A stretch of DNA of 64,000 nucleotides from JAWKIW01 sp046331175 (GTDB taxonomy: Bacteria > Actinomycetota > Acidimicrobiia > Acidimicrobiales > Acidimicrobilacustridaceae). The translations under genes and the position numbers were made by a program. This document shows, piece after piece, positions 43,768 through 52,626 of this stretch (the stretch's first letter is position 1; each line of letters opens with the position of its first letter). The notes beneath the pieces were generated by a model. The model made no database searches, was not told the DNA's origin, and worked only from the letters and a program-made list of their open reading frames with translations. Where the stretch lies: positions 248,001-312,000 of the forward strand of contig JAXLRI010000006.1 of assembly GCA_046331175.1 (NCBI GenBank). Reading direction: 5' to 3'.

Positions 43768-44307
43768 TCATCGCAGCACCATCACGGTGTTGCCGACCTG
43801 GAGCTGGTCGCCGGGCTGCATGACCATCGGCCCCGACACCTTCTTGCGGTTGAGGTAGGTGCCGTTGGTGGAGCCGAGGTCTTCCACGAGGAACTGCCCG
43901 TCGCGGGCGAAGACCCGGGCGTGGATCTGGGAGACGTAGGTGTCGTCGATCGTGACCTGGCAGCCGGCGGCCCGGCCGACGCTGAGCTCGTCGCCGAGCG
44001 GGTACGAGCGGCCCCGCTGGTCGGGCGGCTCGAGCACGACGAGCTGGGGCGCCGGCGCGGCGGCCGGGGCGACGGCGGCCGCCGGTGCGCCCACGACGAC
44101 CGCGGCGGGGACGGGTGCGGCCTTGGCCGCCTTGCGGGCCTGCCGGCGCGAGGGCGCCCGACCGGCGGGAGCGGGCGCGGGCGCCGGTACCCGGCCGGGC
44201 TTCGGCGGGTTGATCTCGGCCCACACCGCCCGCACGACCCGGAAGAAGAACAGGTAGAGCAGGGCGAGCAGGCAGAACTTGAGGACGGTGAGGAGCTGCT
44301 CGGACAC
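43768..44307 (-). CDS. fhaB: FHA domain protein FhaB/FipA type
   Basis: A 179-aa protein: N-terminal membrane helix (about 7-26, VLKFCLLALLYLFFFRVVRAV), Pro/Ala-rich linker, and a C-terminal FHA domain (about 95-175) with SVGRAAGC, VSQIHARV and LGSTNGTYLN. The FHA fold binds phosphothreonine; in mycobacteria FipA links PknA/PknB signalling to FtsZ and FtsQ. First gene of the operon; the GTG has TAGGCT 9 nt upstream and no ribosome binding site. Confidence 0.92.
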   Translation of the reverse strand: MSEQLLTVLKFCLLALLYLFFFRVVRAVWAEINPPKPGRVPAPAPAPAGRAPSRRQARKAAKAAPVPAAVVVGAPAAAVAPAAAPAPQLVVLEPPDQRGRSYPLGDELSVGRAAGCQVTIDDTYVSQIHARVFARDGQFLVEDLGSTNGTYLNRKKVSGPMVMQPGDQLQVGNTVMVLR

Positions 44308-44316
44308 GTGGCGTCG

Positions 44317-44322
44317 AGCCTA
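44317..44322 (-). promoter_or_regulatory. -10 element of the fhaB-pstP-rodA-pbpA operon
   Basis: TAGGCT on the minus strand ends 9 nt before the fhaB GTG, the first gene of four closely spaced or overlapping genes. Confidence 0.5.
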
Positions 44323-44550
44323 CCGAAGCGGGTCCCGACGGCCGGGGCAGTCGGTGGTGGGGCGGTTGCGGACCCGCCGCGGACCCGCCGCGGCCGGGGG
44401 CGGGCGACCAGCCGTCGGCGCGGTGATCGGTTGGCTGGCCGGCGTCGTCGGGGCGGTCGACGCGCCAGTCGGTCGGCTGGTCGTCGGCTGGTCGGTCGGT
44501 CGGCTCGCCGGCCGGTGACCCCGGGCTCGTCCGCGGCTCGGCGAGGCCGG

Positions 44551-45210
44551 TCAGGAGGCCTGGAAGACCATGCGGGTGTTGCCGAAGGTGAGCTCGTCGC
44601 CGTCGACCAGCTCGCGCTCGGCCACCCGCATCCCGTTCACCCGGGAGCCGTTGGTCGACCCCAGGTCGATGAGCACGAAGCCGTCGCCCCGGGGCCGGAT
44701 CTCGGCGTGGCGGCGGCTGACGTTGGAGTCGGTGATCGTGATGTCGCACTCGGGAAGGCGACCGAGCGACACCACCCAGTCGCCGAGGACGTAGCGGTCG
44801 TTGTTGGGGAGCAGCAGCGAGCCGGCCCCCACGCCGCCCTCGCCCTCGCGCATGCGGGCGGTGATGCGGAACTCGCCGGTGTGGACCTTGGGGTCGACCT
44901 CGAACTCGACCGAGACCGGGCCCATGAACGAGTAGCCCTCCTCGCGAGCGTGCTCGCGGGCGGCGTCGCACAGCTCGCGCGACAGCGTGTCGTCGATCTC
45001 GGCGAAGCTGTCGAAGTCGTCCTGGCTGAGGCGGACCGAGAAGGCGTTGGGCACCACGGTGCGCCCCCGGACGTCGAGGGACCGGCTGCCGTCCATCTCG
45101 CGGGTGAGCCGGCGACCGATCTCGATCGGGCGCAGCCCGCTCTTGAACACGCGGGCGAAGACGCCCTCGACCATGTTCTCGAGCCGCCGTTCGAAGCCCT
45201 TCAGTCCCAC
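44551..45210 (-). CDS. fhaA: FHA domain protein FhaA (DUF3662 plus FHA)
   Basis: A 219-aa protein: N-terminal DUF3662 domain (LKGFERRLENMVEGVFARVF, RPIEIGRRLTREMD, VVPNAFSVRLS) and a C-terminal FHA domain (about 140-217) with VSLGRLPEC, VSRRHAEI and LGSTNGSRVN. In mycobacteria FhaA recognises phosphorylated MviN to regulate wall precursor export; the long linker seen there (total about 527 aa) is absent here. The GTG start has TAGGGT 8 nt upstream. It is separated from fhaB by 243 nt, which contain a GGTC/GGTCG-rich low-complexity stretch but no gene. Confidence 0.92.
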   Translation of the reverse strand: MGLKGFERRLENMVEGVFARVFKSGLRPIEIGRRLTREMDGSRSLDVRGRTVVPNAFSVRLSQDDFDSFAEIDDTLSRELCDAAREHAREEGYSFMGPVSVEFEVDPKVHTGEFRITARMREGEGGVGAGSLLLPNNDRYVLGDWVVSLGRLPECDITITDSNVSRRHAEIRPRGDGFVLIDLGSTNGSRVNGMRVAERELVDGDELTFGNTRMVFQAS

Positions 45211-45218
45211 GGCCCGAC

Positions 45219-45224
45219 ACCCTA
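45219..45224 (-). promoter_or_regulatory. -10 element of leaderless fhaA promoter
   Basis: TAGGGT on the minus strand ends 8 nt before the fhaA GTG. Confidence 0.45.
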
Positions 45225-45391
45225 CCCAGGGGCAGCCGCCCGCCCCCTGACCGGCGGAGCCGGCGGCGGTGCGCCGAGCCGTGGCCGGTCGGTCGTCGGC
45301 CCGACGGCCGCGCCGCGACCGGAGGCCATCAGGCCGCCGCCGGGCGGCGGTCATCGGGTTTCGGGCTTTTCGAGGTCCGGGGTCGATCGGC

Positions 45392-45397
45392 TAGCGT
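45392..45397 (+). promoter_or_regulatory. -10 element upstream of tRNA-Leu
   Basis: TAGCGT lies 14 nt before the tRNA, and a weak -35-like TTCGAG is 17 nt further upstream. Confidence 0.4.
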
Positions 45398-45411
45398 GAC
45401 CGGACGCACTC

Positions 45412-45495
<84 letters not shown>

Positions 45496-45522
45496 CAACA
45501 ACAACAACCAACAGCACATGCA

Positions 45523-45538
45523 GCAGCGGCACCGCTGC
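45523..45538 (+). terminator. Hairpin downstream of tRNA-Leu
   Basis: GCAGCGGCACCGCTGC forms a 6-7-bp stem 28 nt after the tRNA. There is no U-tract; the call rests on position. Confidence 0.35.
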
Positions 45539-45639
45539 CTGACACGGCCGGCCCCGAGGGTCGGCCGCTGTCGTCTCCGCCGTCGTCTCCGGCGTCGGGA
45601 CGGCAGGACCGCAGGACGGCGGCCAGCGCCGACGGCGGG

Positions 45640-46509
45640 TCAGACGGCCGACTCGAGGGCGGCGAGCTCGTCGGCCTCGAGGCGGATCGCCGCGGCGGCC
45701 ACGTTCTCGTCGAGGTGGGCCACCGACGACGTGCCCGGGATGGGCAGGACCACCGGTGAGCGGTGCAGCAGCCAGGCGAGCGCCAGCTGGGACGGGGTGG
45801 CACCGTGCTCGACGGCGAGGCGATCGAGCGGGCCGCCGGGGCGTGCGAGCTCGCCGGTGGCGACGGGGAACCAAGGGATGAACCCGATGCCCTCGTCGGC
45901 GCAGACGTCGAGCAGGTCCTCGCTGGCCCGGTCGGCGAGGTTGTAGCGGTTCTGCACCGACACGACGGGGGCGACCGACTGCGCCGCCCGCAGCTCGTCG
46001 ACGGTCACGTTCGACAGGCCGAGATGGCGGATCTTGCCCTGGGCCTGCAGCTCGGCGAGGGCCCCGAAGGACTCGGTGATCGGGACCAGCGGATCGACCC
46101 GGTGCAGCTGGTACAGGTCGATGGTGTCGAGGCGCAGGCGGCGCAGCGACATCTCGACGCACTGGCGGAGGTATTCGGGACGGCCGACCGCCTCCCACAC
46201 GCCGGGGCCGCTGCGCGTGAGCCCGCCCTTGGTCGCCACGACGAGGTCATCGGGGTACGGGTGGAGCGCCTCGGCGATGAGGTCCTCGCTGACGAACGGC
46301 CCGTACGAGTCGGCGGTGTCGATCAGGTCCACGCCGAGCTCGACGGCTCGCCGCAGGACGCGGATGGACGCGTCGTGGTCGGCGGGCGGCCCCCAGATGC
46401 CGGGCCCGGTGATGCGCATCGCCCCGAACCCGAGGCGGCGCACCGGCCGATCGCCCCCGATGGCGAAGGTGCCCGCGGCCGCTGCTGGTGGCTCGCTCAC
46501 ATCGGTCAT
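45640..46509 (-). CDS. Aldo/keto reductase
   Basis: A 289-aa NADPH-dependent oxidoreductase of the AKR superfamily (TIM barrel). The tetrad is visible: Asp and Tyr in LIDTADSYG, Lys in VVATKGG, His in LYQLHRVDP; nucleotide-binding residues lie in IPGTSSVAHLDEN. The pattern is that of the YajO/AKR11-like bacterial group; substrate unknown. The ATG follows AGGGGGAG, and TAGGTT (46542-46547 on the minus strand) is a likely -10 with a leader of about 25 nt. Confidence 0.92.
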   Translation of the reverse strand: MTDVSEPPAAAAGTFAIGGDRPVRRLGFGAMRITGPGIWGPPADHDASIRVLRRAVELGVDLIDTADSYGPFVSEDLIAEALHPYPDDLVVATKGGLTRSGPGVWEAVGRPEYLRQCVEMSLRRLRLDTIDLYQLHRVDPLVPITESFGALAELQAQGKIRHLGLSNVTVDELRAAQSVAPVVSVQNRYNLADRASEDLLDVCADEGIGFIPWFPVATGELARPGGPLDRLAVEHGATPSQLALAWLLHRSPVVLPIPGTSSVAHLDENVAAAAIRLEADELAALESAV

Positions 46510-46756
46510 CGTCGCTCCCCCTGGCGGTTCGCCGCCTGGCCAACCTACCGGCGCGCAGAGCCGATGCTGCCGGTGCTCCGCGCCGATGCTGCCGGCCGTC
46601 AGGGCACTCGACGTCCGGCCCATGCCGGGCGCTGCGACCCCTGGGCAAGGGCCAGTCCCGGAGGGCCGCATCGCAATGATCGGCCGCGCCGGGCGGCATG
46701 GTGGACACTCTCCGTCATTCTTCGGTGCTCTCCGGTGATCCTGTTGCGCTTGGAGA

Positions 46757-46772
46757 CGAACAGGTGTACGAT
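46757..46772 (+). promoter_or_regulatory. SOS-box-like element overlapping the -10 of the DUF222 pseudogene
   Basis: CGAACaggtGTACG (46757-46770) differs at one position from the core CGAACnnnnGTTCG of the mycobacterial LexA box, and the -10-like TACGAT (46767-46772) overlaps it. The ATG follows 6 nt later. Several mycobacterial 13E12 (DUF222-HNH) genes are known LexA targets. Confidence 0.45.
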
Positions 46773-46778
46773 CGTAGC

Positions 46779-48305
46779 ATGTCCACCAGGGAGAACCGTG
46801 AGATCGATGGCCAGGTCGAGGGCCATGGCGATGTCGGTTCGCCGACGCTCGGTTCGGTCCTGGCGTCGGTCGTCTCCGAGGTCCGCGAGCTGGTCGGTGG
46901 GTTCGATGCGTCGGTGATCTCGGCCGCGGATGCGGCGGTGCTGGTGGAGCGGTTCGCGGAGCTGGAGCGGCTGGCGGCGGGGGGTCGGCTGTTGGCGGCG
47001 GGGCGGATGGCGCGCACGTCGGTGTGGGCCGGGTCGGGTGACGCCGATGTGGCCGAGTGGATGGCGCGCACGACGGGTCAGTCGCGGGCCGATGCCCGCA
47101 AGGACCTGGCGGCGGCGCGGGTGCTCGACGAGCTCGATGGCACCCAGGACGCGCTCCGGCAGGGCCGGTTGACCAAGGAGCAGGTGCGTGAGATCGCCCC
47201 GGCGGCCAAGGCGGCGCCGGGCAGCGAGGGTGGTCTGCTGGCGGAGGCGGCCAGCGGGTCGGTGGAGGGCCTGGCCCGCAGGCCCGCGCCGCCAAGGCCG
47301 CCGCCCGCGGTGACGGCCGGGAGGCGGTGGAGCGGGTGCGGCGCCGTCGGTGTGTGACCCACGGTCGTGGCGAGGACGGCTCGGCGTGGGTGCGCGCCGC
47401 GGGGCCACCCGACGACATCGCCCGGATCCTGGCCGGGTTGGCGCCGTGGGCCGAACAGGCCCGGCGTGCGGCCCGCGGCCAGGGTGCGGTGCTGACGGAC
47501 GAGCAGGCATCGTTCGACGGCCTGGTCGCGCTGGCCGCCCAACCCGTGCCTGCGCCGCCAACCGCAAGGGCGCCACCAACCGCAACGGCGATGGCAAGGA
47601 CGGCCGTGGCTCCGACGGCAGCCGCAGTGTGGGCACGGCCGGCCCAGGCACGGGGGACGTGCTCGTCGGCTGGGCCGACGACACCGACCCGACGACGGGC
47701 GGCAATGCTGACGGCACCGCGCCTGGTGACGGGCTCACCGCCGGGCCCGGGTCGCCGCGGTGGGCCACCAAGGTGATCGTCAACATCGACCTCGCCGCCT
47801 TGCGCCGCGGGTTCACCATCGCAGGAGAGCGGTGCGAGATCACCGGCATCGGGCCCGTCCGGCCTCCCAACGAACCGCGCTCGAAGCCGACCACGCGACG
47901 TGTTGCATCGACGGCTGCCCCGACCCACCCTGGGTGATCGACCACCACCACCGCTTCGCCGACGACGGGCCGCGCACGCTGGCCAACCTCGGACCCCTCT
48001 GCGACGACCACGACCACCGCAAGACCCACGACCGCTGGATCCTGGTCCGCCACGGCCGATCCCGCCGCCTCGTCCCACCCGACCATCCCCTCGCCGTCGG
48101 TGCCACCCCCGGCGGCTGCATCGACCTGGACGATGACGGCGTCGACGCCGAACCGACCATCGACGCCACGGGCGGTGAGGCGAAGGACGACGCCAGCTCC
48201 GCAAGCGCCCGTTCCGACCAACGACCCGGCCAGCCCAACGACACCGGCAAGGCACCGCAGGCCCACCCGGGCGAGCCCGCCCAGCTCGACCTCCTCGCCG
48301 GCTGA
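46779..48305 (+). pseudogene. DUF222/HNH endonuclease (13E12-type) gene, frameshifted
   Basis: A decayed member of the actinobacterial DUF222-HNH family, readable only across frames. The DUF222 helical part (RFAELERLAAGGRLLAAGRMA, TGQSRADARKDL) is in frame from 46779 to about 47280; a -1 shift continues it (RCVTHGRGEDGSAWVRAAG) to about 47550; another shift gives ATKVIVNIDLAALRRGFTIA and CEITGIGPV to about 47865. A last jump, apparently with some 35 residues missing, leads to RTALEADHATCCIDGCPD and the HNH nuclease core DHHHRFADDG...LCDDHDHRKTHDRW. At least three frame changes plus a deletion argue against a single sequencing error. Intact relatives are putative nucleases of unknown role. Confidence 0.85.
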
Positions 48306-48359
48306 CGAGCGGTGTCGCGGCCCGCACCCGCCCAGTGCAGCGGGCCTCGGGCCGCCCGG

Positions 48360-48890
48360 TCACCGATGGCGCAGGACCAGGACCCGGCAGTCGACCGACG
48401 GTGGTGGCCGGAAGGCCCGCCGCGGGACGGGGCGACCGGGCTCAGCGTCGAAGGCTCGTCGCCACCGACCCGCACCGGGCGCGCCCGATCCGGTCCAGCG
48501 GTGCACTGCCGCGGACTGGAGCACGACGTGGGCGCTCACCAGCCGGCTACCGGGAGCGAGCAACCGCCGCAGCAGCGCGGTGGTCACGGCGAACGGCGGG
48601 TTGGCCACGACGTGGAACGGCCGGCGGGGCAACCGCAGGTCGGCGGCGTCGGCCCGCACCAGCACGATGTCGTCGCCGAACCGGCGGGCCAGCGCGTCGG
48701 CGCGCCCCGGATGTCGTTCGACGGCGATCACGCGGGCCCCGGCATCCAGCAACGGGCGCGTCAGCGCGCCGGTCCCGGCGCCGACGTCGACGACGAGGTC
48801 GCCAGACCGGATCGCGGCGTCAGCGACGAGCCGCTCGGCCCACGCCGGATCGAGCTCGTGCCACCCCCAGGGGCGCCGACCCCCGGGCAC
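48360..48890 (-). CDS. erm: Short Erm-type rRNA adenine N6-methyltransferase
   Basis: A 176-aa SAM-dependent methyltransferase of the KsgA/Erm family. Motif I is VVDVGAGTGALTRPLL, the acidic residue Glu58 is in IAVERHP, VRADAADL follows, and the catalytic loop is NPPF (97-100); the end PRRAFRPPPSVDCRVLVL is typical. The start RRPWGWHELDPAWAERLV matches actinobacterial Erm proteins. Usual Erm proteins are about 260 aa with a C-terminal helical domain; this one stops after the catalytic domain, like Erm(37) of M. tuberculosis (179 aa). It would methylate 23S rRNA A2058 or neighbours and give macrolide-lincosamide resistance. GTG start without a clear ribosome binding site. Confidence 0.85.
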   Translation of the reverse strand: MPGGRRPWGWHELDPAWAERLVADAAIRSGDLVVDVGAGTGALTRPLLDAGARVIAVERHPGRADALARRFGDDIVLVRADAADLRLPRRPFHVVANPPFAVTTALLRRLLAPGSRLVSAHVVLQSAAVHRWTGSGAPGAGRWRRAFDAEPGRPVPRRAFRPPPSVDCRVLVLRHR

Positions 48891-49235
48891 GGCGGAGCAC
48901 CATGCAGCACGTCATCTCGACAGTCTCTCCGGACATCGGTCGCTCGAGCACGCGAGTTCGCGGCCGGCACTCGGACCCGACCACGGAGCGGCGGCCAGTG
49001 CGCAGTCGCGCCCGCCACGTCTCGCCCCCACACAGACAAGCAGCGCCCGCACCGCTCCCCGCACCACAGAAGGGCAGCACCGCACCGCTTCCCGTACGAC
49101 AGGCAACCAGCGCCCCACCGCTCGCCACGCCCCTCCCCGGAGTCGGGTCGTGCGGCGCGCCGCGTCCCCTCGGTGGCGGGGGTCGGCCTCGCCGATCACC
49201 GCTCGGCCGGCACCTCCGGCCCGTAGGCTGCGGAC
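48891..49235. repeat. Gene-free spacer with degenerate 33-34-bp repeats
   Basis: The 345 bp between erm and the next small gene contain no convincing ORF. At 49041, 49075 and 49108 a unit beginning CAGC[GA]CC and containing CACCGCT[CT]CCC repeats with 33-34-bp spacing and drift. TAGGCT at 49224-49229 serves the next gene. Confidence 0.55.
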
Positions 49236-49568
49236 ATGGTGACCCGACGACCAGTGCGGCTGGCCGCACTGGCGCTGCTCGGGCTCGTGCTGGCGATCTC
49301 GGCCGGCACCGCCGAACGACGGAACGACGACGGGCGCGCCGCCATCTCGGCCGTGGCCGACGTCGCGCTGGCCCACGCTGCCGTGCCAGAGCCGGCACGG
49401 CCCCTGCTTCCGCTCGTCCCCGTCGGCCCGACCGCCGCGCTCGCCCTTGCGGCGCTGGCGTGGACGACCACGACCGGCCGAAGCGGACGTCGCACGACCG
49501 ACGACCTCGATCGTCGGCGCTGGCGGTCCCGCCTGGTCGGCGCGCCGCCCGCCGCCGGCATCGCCTGA
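49236..49568 (+). CDS. Small membrane protein of unknown function
   Basis: A 110-aa protein with a signal-like hydrophobic helix (LAALALLGLVLAISAG) and a second hydrophobic stretch (LPLVPVGPTAALALAALAW), ending in a basic tail. No family recognised. The ATG has TAGGCT 6 nt upstream (leaderless). Its 3' end merges into the repeat-rich spacer, and the last residues (GAPPAAGIA) are built from that repeat. Confidence 0.55.
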   Translation: MVTRRPVRLAALALLGLVLAISAGTAERRNDDGRAAISAVADVALAHAAVPEPARPLLPLVPVGPTAALALAALAWTTTTGRSGRRTTDDLDRRRWRSRLVGAPPAAGIA

Positions 49569-49800
49569 CCCGACCCGACGGCCGGCATCATGCCCGCCGC
49601 TCGCTGCGGCGGCCACCACCACCGGCCACCACCACCGGCCGCCACCGCCTGACCCGCCGTCGGCGCACCCGACCCCGGCCGCCACCGCTTGACCCGGCGT
49701 CCGCGACGTGGGCCCGGCCACCGATCGCCGGCACCATGCCCGGCGCTCCGTCCGGCGGCCAGCGCCGTCCGCGGCCGGGGCGCCACGCCGACCCGCCACG
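49569..49800. repeat. Repeat-rich GC-rich spacer
   Basis: Three 13-bp units GGCCACCACCACC (49611, 49624, degenerate 49637) sit inside a larger diverged duplication: the stretch beginning GCCGGCATCATGCCC near 49581 recurs as GCCGGCACCATGCCC near 49729, with the following 20 bp also similar. No gene is seen between 49569 and 50001. Confidence 0.6.
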
Positions 49801-50001
49801 CGCGTCGGTGCCGGTGCGCCGGCCGACCGGACCGATCCGGCGTCCGGCGACCACCAGCTCCCTCGAACCACCGCCGCTCCCCCAGAGAGCGACGTCGCAG
49901 CTCGACCCTCGGCGTCCCCGGCCCGCCGGCCGCGCCGACGGTCCGAGCTCCCGTGCCCGCGCCGCTCGGCGTCGGCCCACCCCGACCTCGGAGATCGAAC
50001 C

Positions 50002-50271
50002 ATGTCCTCGCTCACCCCCACCTTGGCGCGCGTCGTGCCGGGGCTCACCGTCTGGTCCGTGCTGATCGCCCTCGTCGGCATCGGCATGGCCGCCTTCTTC
50101 GTCGTGATCGCCGTCTCGCTGCGGGAGCGGCGAGCCGCCGCGCTCGACGCCGGCGCACGCGGCCGCGCCGCGGCCGACGACACCTCCCGAGCAGCCCACC
50201 GGGCCGAGCCCGTCCCCTCCGACGACGCCCGCCATCCACCCCACCAGACGCCGGCCCGGGGACCCCGCTGA
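50002..50271 (+). CDS. Small single-span membrane protein
   Basis: An 89-aa protein with one strong membrane helix (about 15-38, VWSVLIALVGIGMAAFFVVIAV) and a hydrophilic Ala/Arg/Pro-rich cytoplasmic tail. No family recognised. GGAG lies 8 nt before the ATG. The upstream in-frame sequence is arginine-rich and looks non-coding, so I start at this ATG. Confidence 0.5.
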   Translation: MSSLTPTLARVVPGLTVWSVLIALVGIGMAAFFVVIAVSLRERRAAALDAGARGRAAADDTSRAAHRAEPVPSDDARHPPHQTPARGPR

Positions 50272-50466
50272 CCGACGACCGGCACCCGCGGCTCGAGCAG
50301 CCCACCGGACCCGTGCAGGGAGCCCGGCGCGATCGCGCCCTCGGCCCACCGCCCGTCACCCGGTGCCCAGATGACGTCGCATCCCGGGGCCGGGCACCTC
50401 GTCGGCCGTCGGACCACCCCGGCCGACCGGCATGGGTCCGGTCCGACTGGCGTCGGCGTCGGCGGG

Positions 50467-51297
50467 CTACGACGCGAACACGTCGGCCAGGCCGCTGACG
50501 AGCCACGTCGAGCCGGCCGGCACGTCGACCTCCAGCGGCCGCCGGATGCTCAGCGCCTCGAGCAGGTCGACGCCCGATCCCGTGAGCACGAGGTCGGGCT
50601 CGTCGGCCGCGCCGTCGACGACCGAGACGGATCGACCGACGGCGACGGTGAAGGTCGCGGTGGGATCGACCGTGTCGACCACCAACGTCCCCGAGCGATC
50701 GCTTCCCTCGGAGACGAGCAGGGCCGGCGCCAGCGCAGCCGCGTAGCGGAGGGAGGGCACCACCTCGTCGGCGTGCACCTCGGGCTCCAGGCCGAGCGGC
50801 AGCATCACGTCGCGCTCGTGCACCCACGAGTCCCACAGCGCGTGGTGCACCACGGCGGTGACCGAGACGTGGCCCGGCGGGGCCTCGGCCACGGCCGCCC
50901 ACGTGTCCTCGTCGAGGCCCTCGAGCAGCGTCGCCAACGACTCGACCGACGCCGCCAGACGCTCGAGCGCCTGGGGGCCCCTGATGTCGCCGGCGCCCGC
51001 GACCAGGGCCACCGGCGTGGCCACCGGGTCGAAGGTGGCGAGGAAGCGCGAGGGCTCGCCCTTGCGACCCTGGTGGAGCGAGAACCCCCAGAAGTCGGTG
51101 GTGTCGGCCAGGTGCACGACCACGTCGCGCACCGACCAGGCCTCGCAGCGGCTGGGGGCGGCCCACTGCTCGTCGTCGAGCGTCCCCAGCACCTCCACGA
51201 ACCGCCGGCGCTGGCGGATGGTGGGCTCGGCCACCGCCGCCGGCGGACCGTCCAGGACGATGAGCGGGTCGGCGTCGTAGCGCGGCGAGATCTGCAC
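50467..51297 (-). CDS. MDMPI/DinB-like metalloenzyme, maleylpyruvate isomerase family
   Basis: A 276-aa protein of the mycothiol-dependent maleylpyruvate isomerase/DinB superfamily: an N-terminal four-helix bundle with RRRFVEVLGTLDDEQW, CEAWSVRDVVVHLAD and VVHHALWDSWVHERD supplying the metal-binding histidines, then a C-terminal SCP2-like alpha/beta domain (about 170-275). Members use mycothiol or act as thiol transferases; the substrate is unknown. The GTG start is favoured by TAGGCT 7 nt upstream (51305-51310). Confidence 0.82.
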   Translation of the reverse strand: MQISPRYDADPLIVLDGPPAAVAEPTIRQRRRFVEVLGTLDDEQWAAPSRCEAWSVRDVVVHLADTTDFWGFSLHQGRKGEPSRFLATFDPVATPVALVAGAGDIRGPQALERLAASVESLATLLEGLDEDTWAAVAEAPPGHVSVTAVVHHALWDSWVHERDVMLPLGLEPEVHADEVVPSLRYAAALAPALLVSEGSDRSGTLVVDTVDPTATFTVAVGRSVSVVDGAADEPDLVLTGSGVDLLEALSIRRPLEVDVPAGSTWLVSGLADVFAS

Positions 51298-51453
51298 GGC
51301 GGCGAGCCTAGGAGGGCCACCCGCCCGGCGACGACGCCGTTCCGCCCGGCGACCCGACCGTCGTCCGCTCCGGACCGGGGGGTCAGCGACGACCCAGGCG
51401 CGGCGACCCCGCACCCACCACGCGACGGCCCACGGCCGAGTGGCGGCGGACGC

Positions 51454-52626
51454 TCAGGCGTCCTCGACGATCGTCAGCCCACCGTCGACGGGCAGGCCGA
51501 GGAAGCGCTGGACGTCGGCGACCTCGGCCTCGAGCGCCCGGCGCACAGTCGGGGTGAGCCGCTCGAACGCGGCCAGCTCGACGCGGTGGCGGTCCATCTT
51601 CCAGGTCCCGACCACCCGACCCTCCACCAGTGCCGTCGCCCGGAAGATGCCGTTGACCGTGACGACCCCGGCGTGGTCGCCGACGAAGGCCGAGCGGTCG
51701 GTCCAGCCGTGCAGGATGGGGTCAAAGCCACCGAGCAGGCGGGGCGCGGGGAGCTCGGCGGCACGACGGCGACCGCGAGCCGGGGTGGGCACCGCCCCCG
51801 AACCCGCACCCGCTCGGGCCGGGACACCGGGGACGAGCACGTCGTCGGCGAGCCGCACGCGGTCGTCGCCCCACGGCTCGGTCCGATCGGCCACCGCGGC
51901 CAACGCTCGTCGGCAGGCACCGAGGGGGAGGCCGCTCCACGCCGCCAGGTCCCGGGCGTCGGCCGGCTGGTGCCCACGGAGGTAGCCGGCCGCGAGGCGG
52001 CCCAGGGCCTCGTCCTCGTCGACCGCCTCAGCCGGCCCCAGCCACGAGACCGGGTCGACGAAGGCCTGCTGCCCGTCGACGACCGGGCCCCGCACCAGCA
52101 ACCCCTCGACGGAGGCCGCGAAGAGCACGTGGACCAGCGCCTGGCCGGCGGTCGGCACCCCCGCGTCGTCGAGCACGTCGCGCAGCTGGTCCCGCGTCAT
52201 CGGCCCACCGGAGCGAACGGCCTCGGACACGACACCCACGCCCCGCTCGGCCTGCTCCTCGGACACGCCCTCCTGGATCAGGCGGCGACGGACGGCCGTG
52301 GCGTGGCGGTGGCCGGTCAACCCGTGCAGCCACCACCAGTCGGCCGCCGGGACGAGGTGCAGCGTCCCCCGGTTGAGCCAGCCCACGACGACGCTGCGCT
52401 CGTCGGACAAGGCGGCGTCGACGTCGGCCGCGGTCAGCCCGACGCTGCGGGCCCGCACCGCCAGCCGGGCGGCGCGCAGGTCCTGGGCCTGCGTGGCCTG
52501 CAGGCGCTCGACCACGTCCTCGACGGTGGAGGCCGACCGGTCCGTCAGCCCCTGGGCCGCCAGCCGGGCCGCACGGAGGCCGTCGTCGGACGGGCCGCCA
52601 TCGGAGCGATCGGCGGAGCGGCTCAC
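51454..52626 (-). CDS. Winged-helix AlkZ/YcaQ-like DNA glycosylase family protein
   Basis: A 390-aa protein of the HTH_42 (DUF1006) family, tandem winged-helix folds that include the bacterial DNA crosslink glycosylases AlkZ/AlkX. The region ERLQATQAQDL contains Q46-A-Q48, matching the catalytic QxQ motif of AlkZ. Other family marks are RGTLHLVPAADWWWL, LLGGFDPILHGW and VVGTWK near the C-terminus. It may excise alkylated bases or interstrand crosslinks in DNA. Its ATG overlaps the upstream DUF2252 stop by 4 nt. Confidence 0.82.
   Translation of the reverse strand: MSRSADRSDGGPSDDGLRAARLAAQGLTDRSASTVEDVVERLQATQAQDLRAARLAVRARSVGLTAADVDAALSDERSVVVGWLNRGTLHLVPAADWWWLHGLTGHRHATAVRRRLIQEGVSEEQAERGVGVVSEAVRSGGPMTRDQLRDVLDDAGVPTAGQALVHVLFAASVEGLLVRGPVVDGQQAFVDPVSWLGPAEAVDEDEALGRLAAGYLRGHQPADARDLAAWSGLPLGACRRALAAVADRTEPWGDDRVRLADDVLVPGVPARAGAGSGAVPTPARGRRRAAELPAPRLLGGFDPILHGWTDRSAFVGDHAGVVTVNGIFRATALVEGRVVGTWKMDRHRVELAAFERLTPTVRRALEAEVADVQRFLGLPVDGGLTIVEDA

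Noticed and set aside
47270..47900. Programmed frameshifting in the DUF222-HNH gene
   Set aside because: Three separate frame changes without slippery heptamers, plus an apparent deletion before the HNH core, fit decay better.
48912..50417. A 501-codon minus-strand frame across the repeat-rich spacer
   Set aside because: Gly/Arg-rich translation with no domain, made of the DNA repeats; small plus-strand genes with proper start signals are more plausible.
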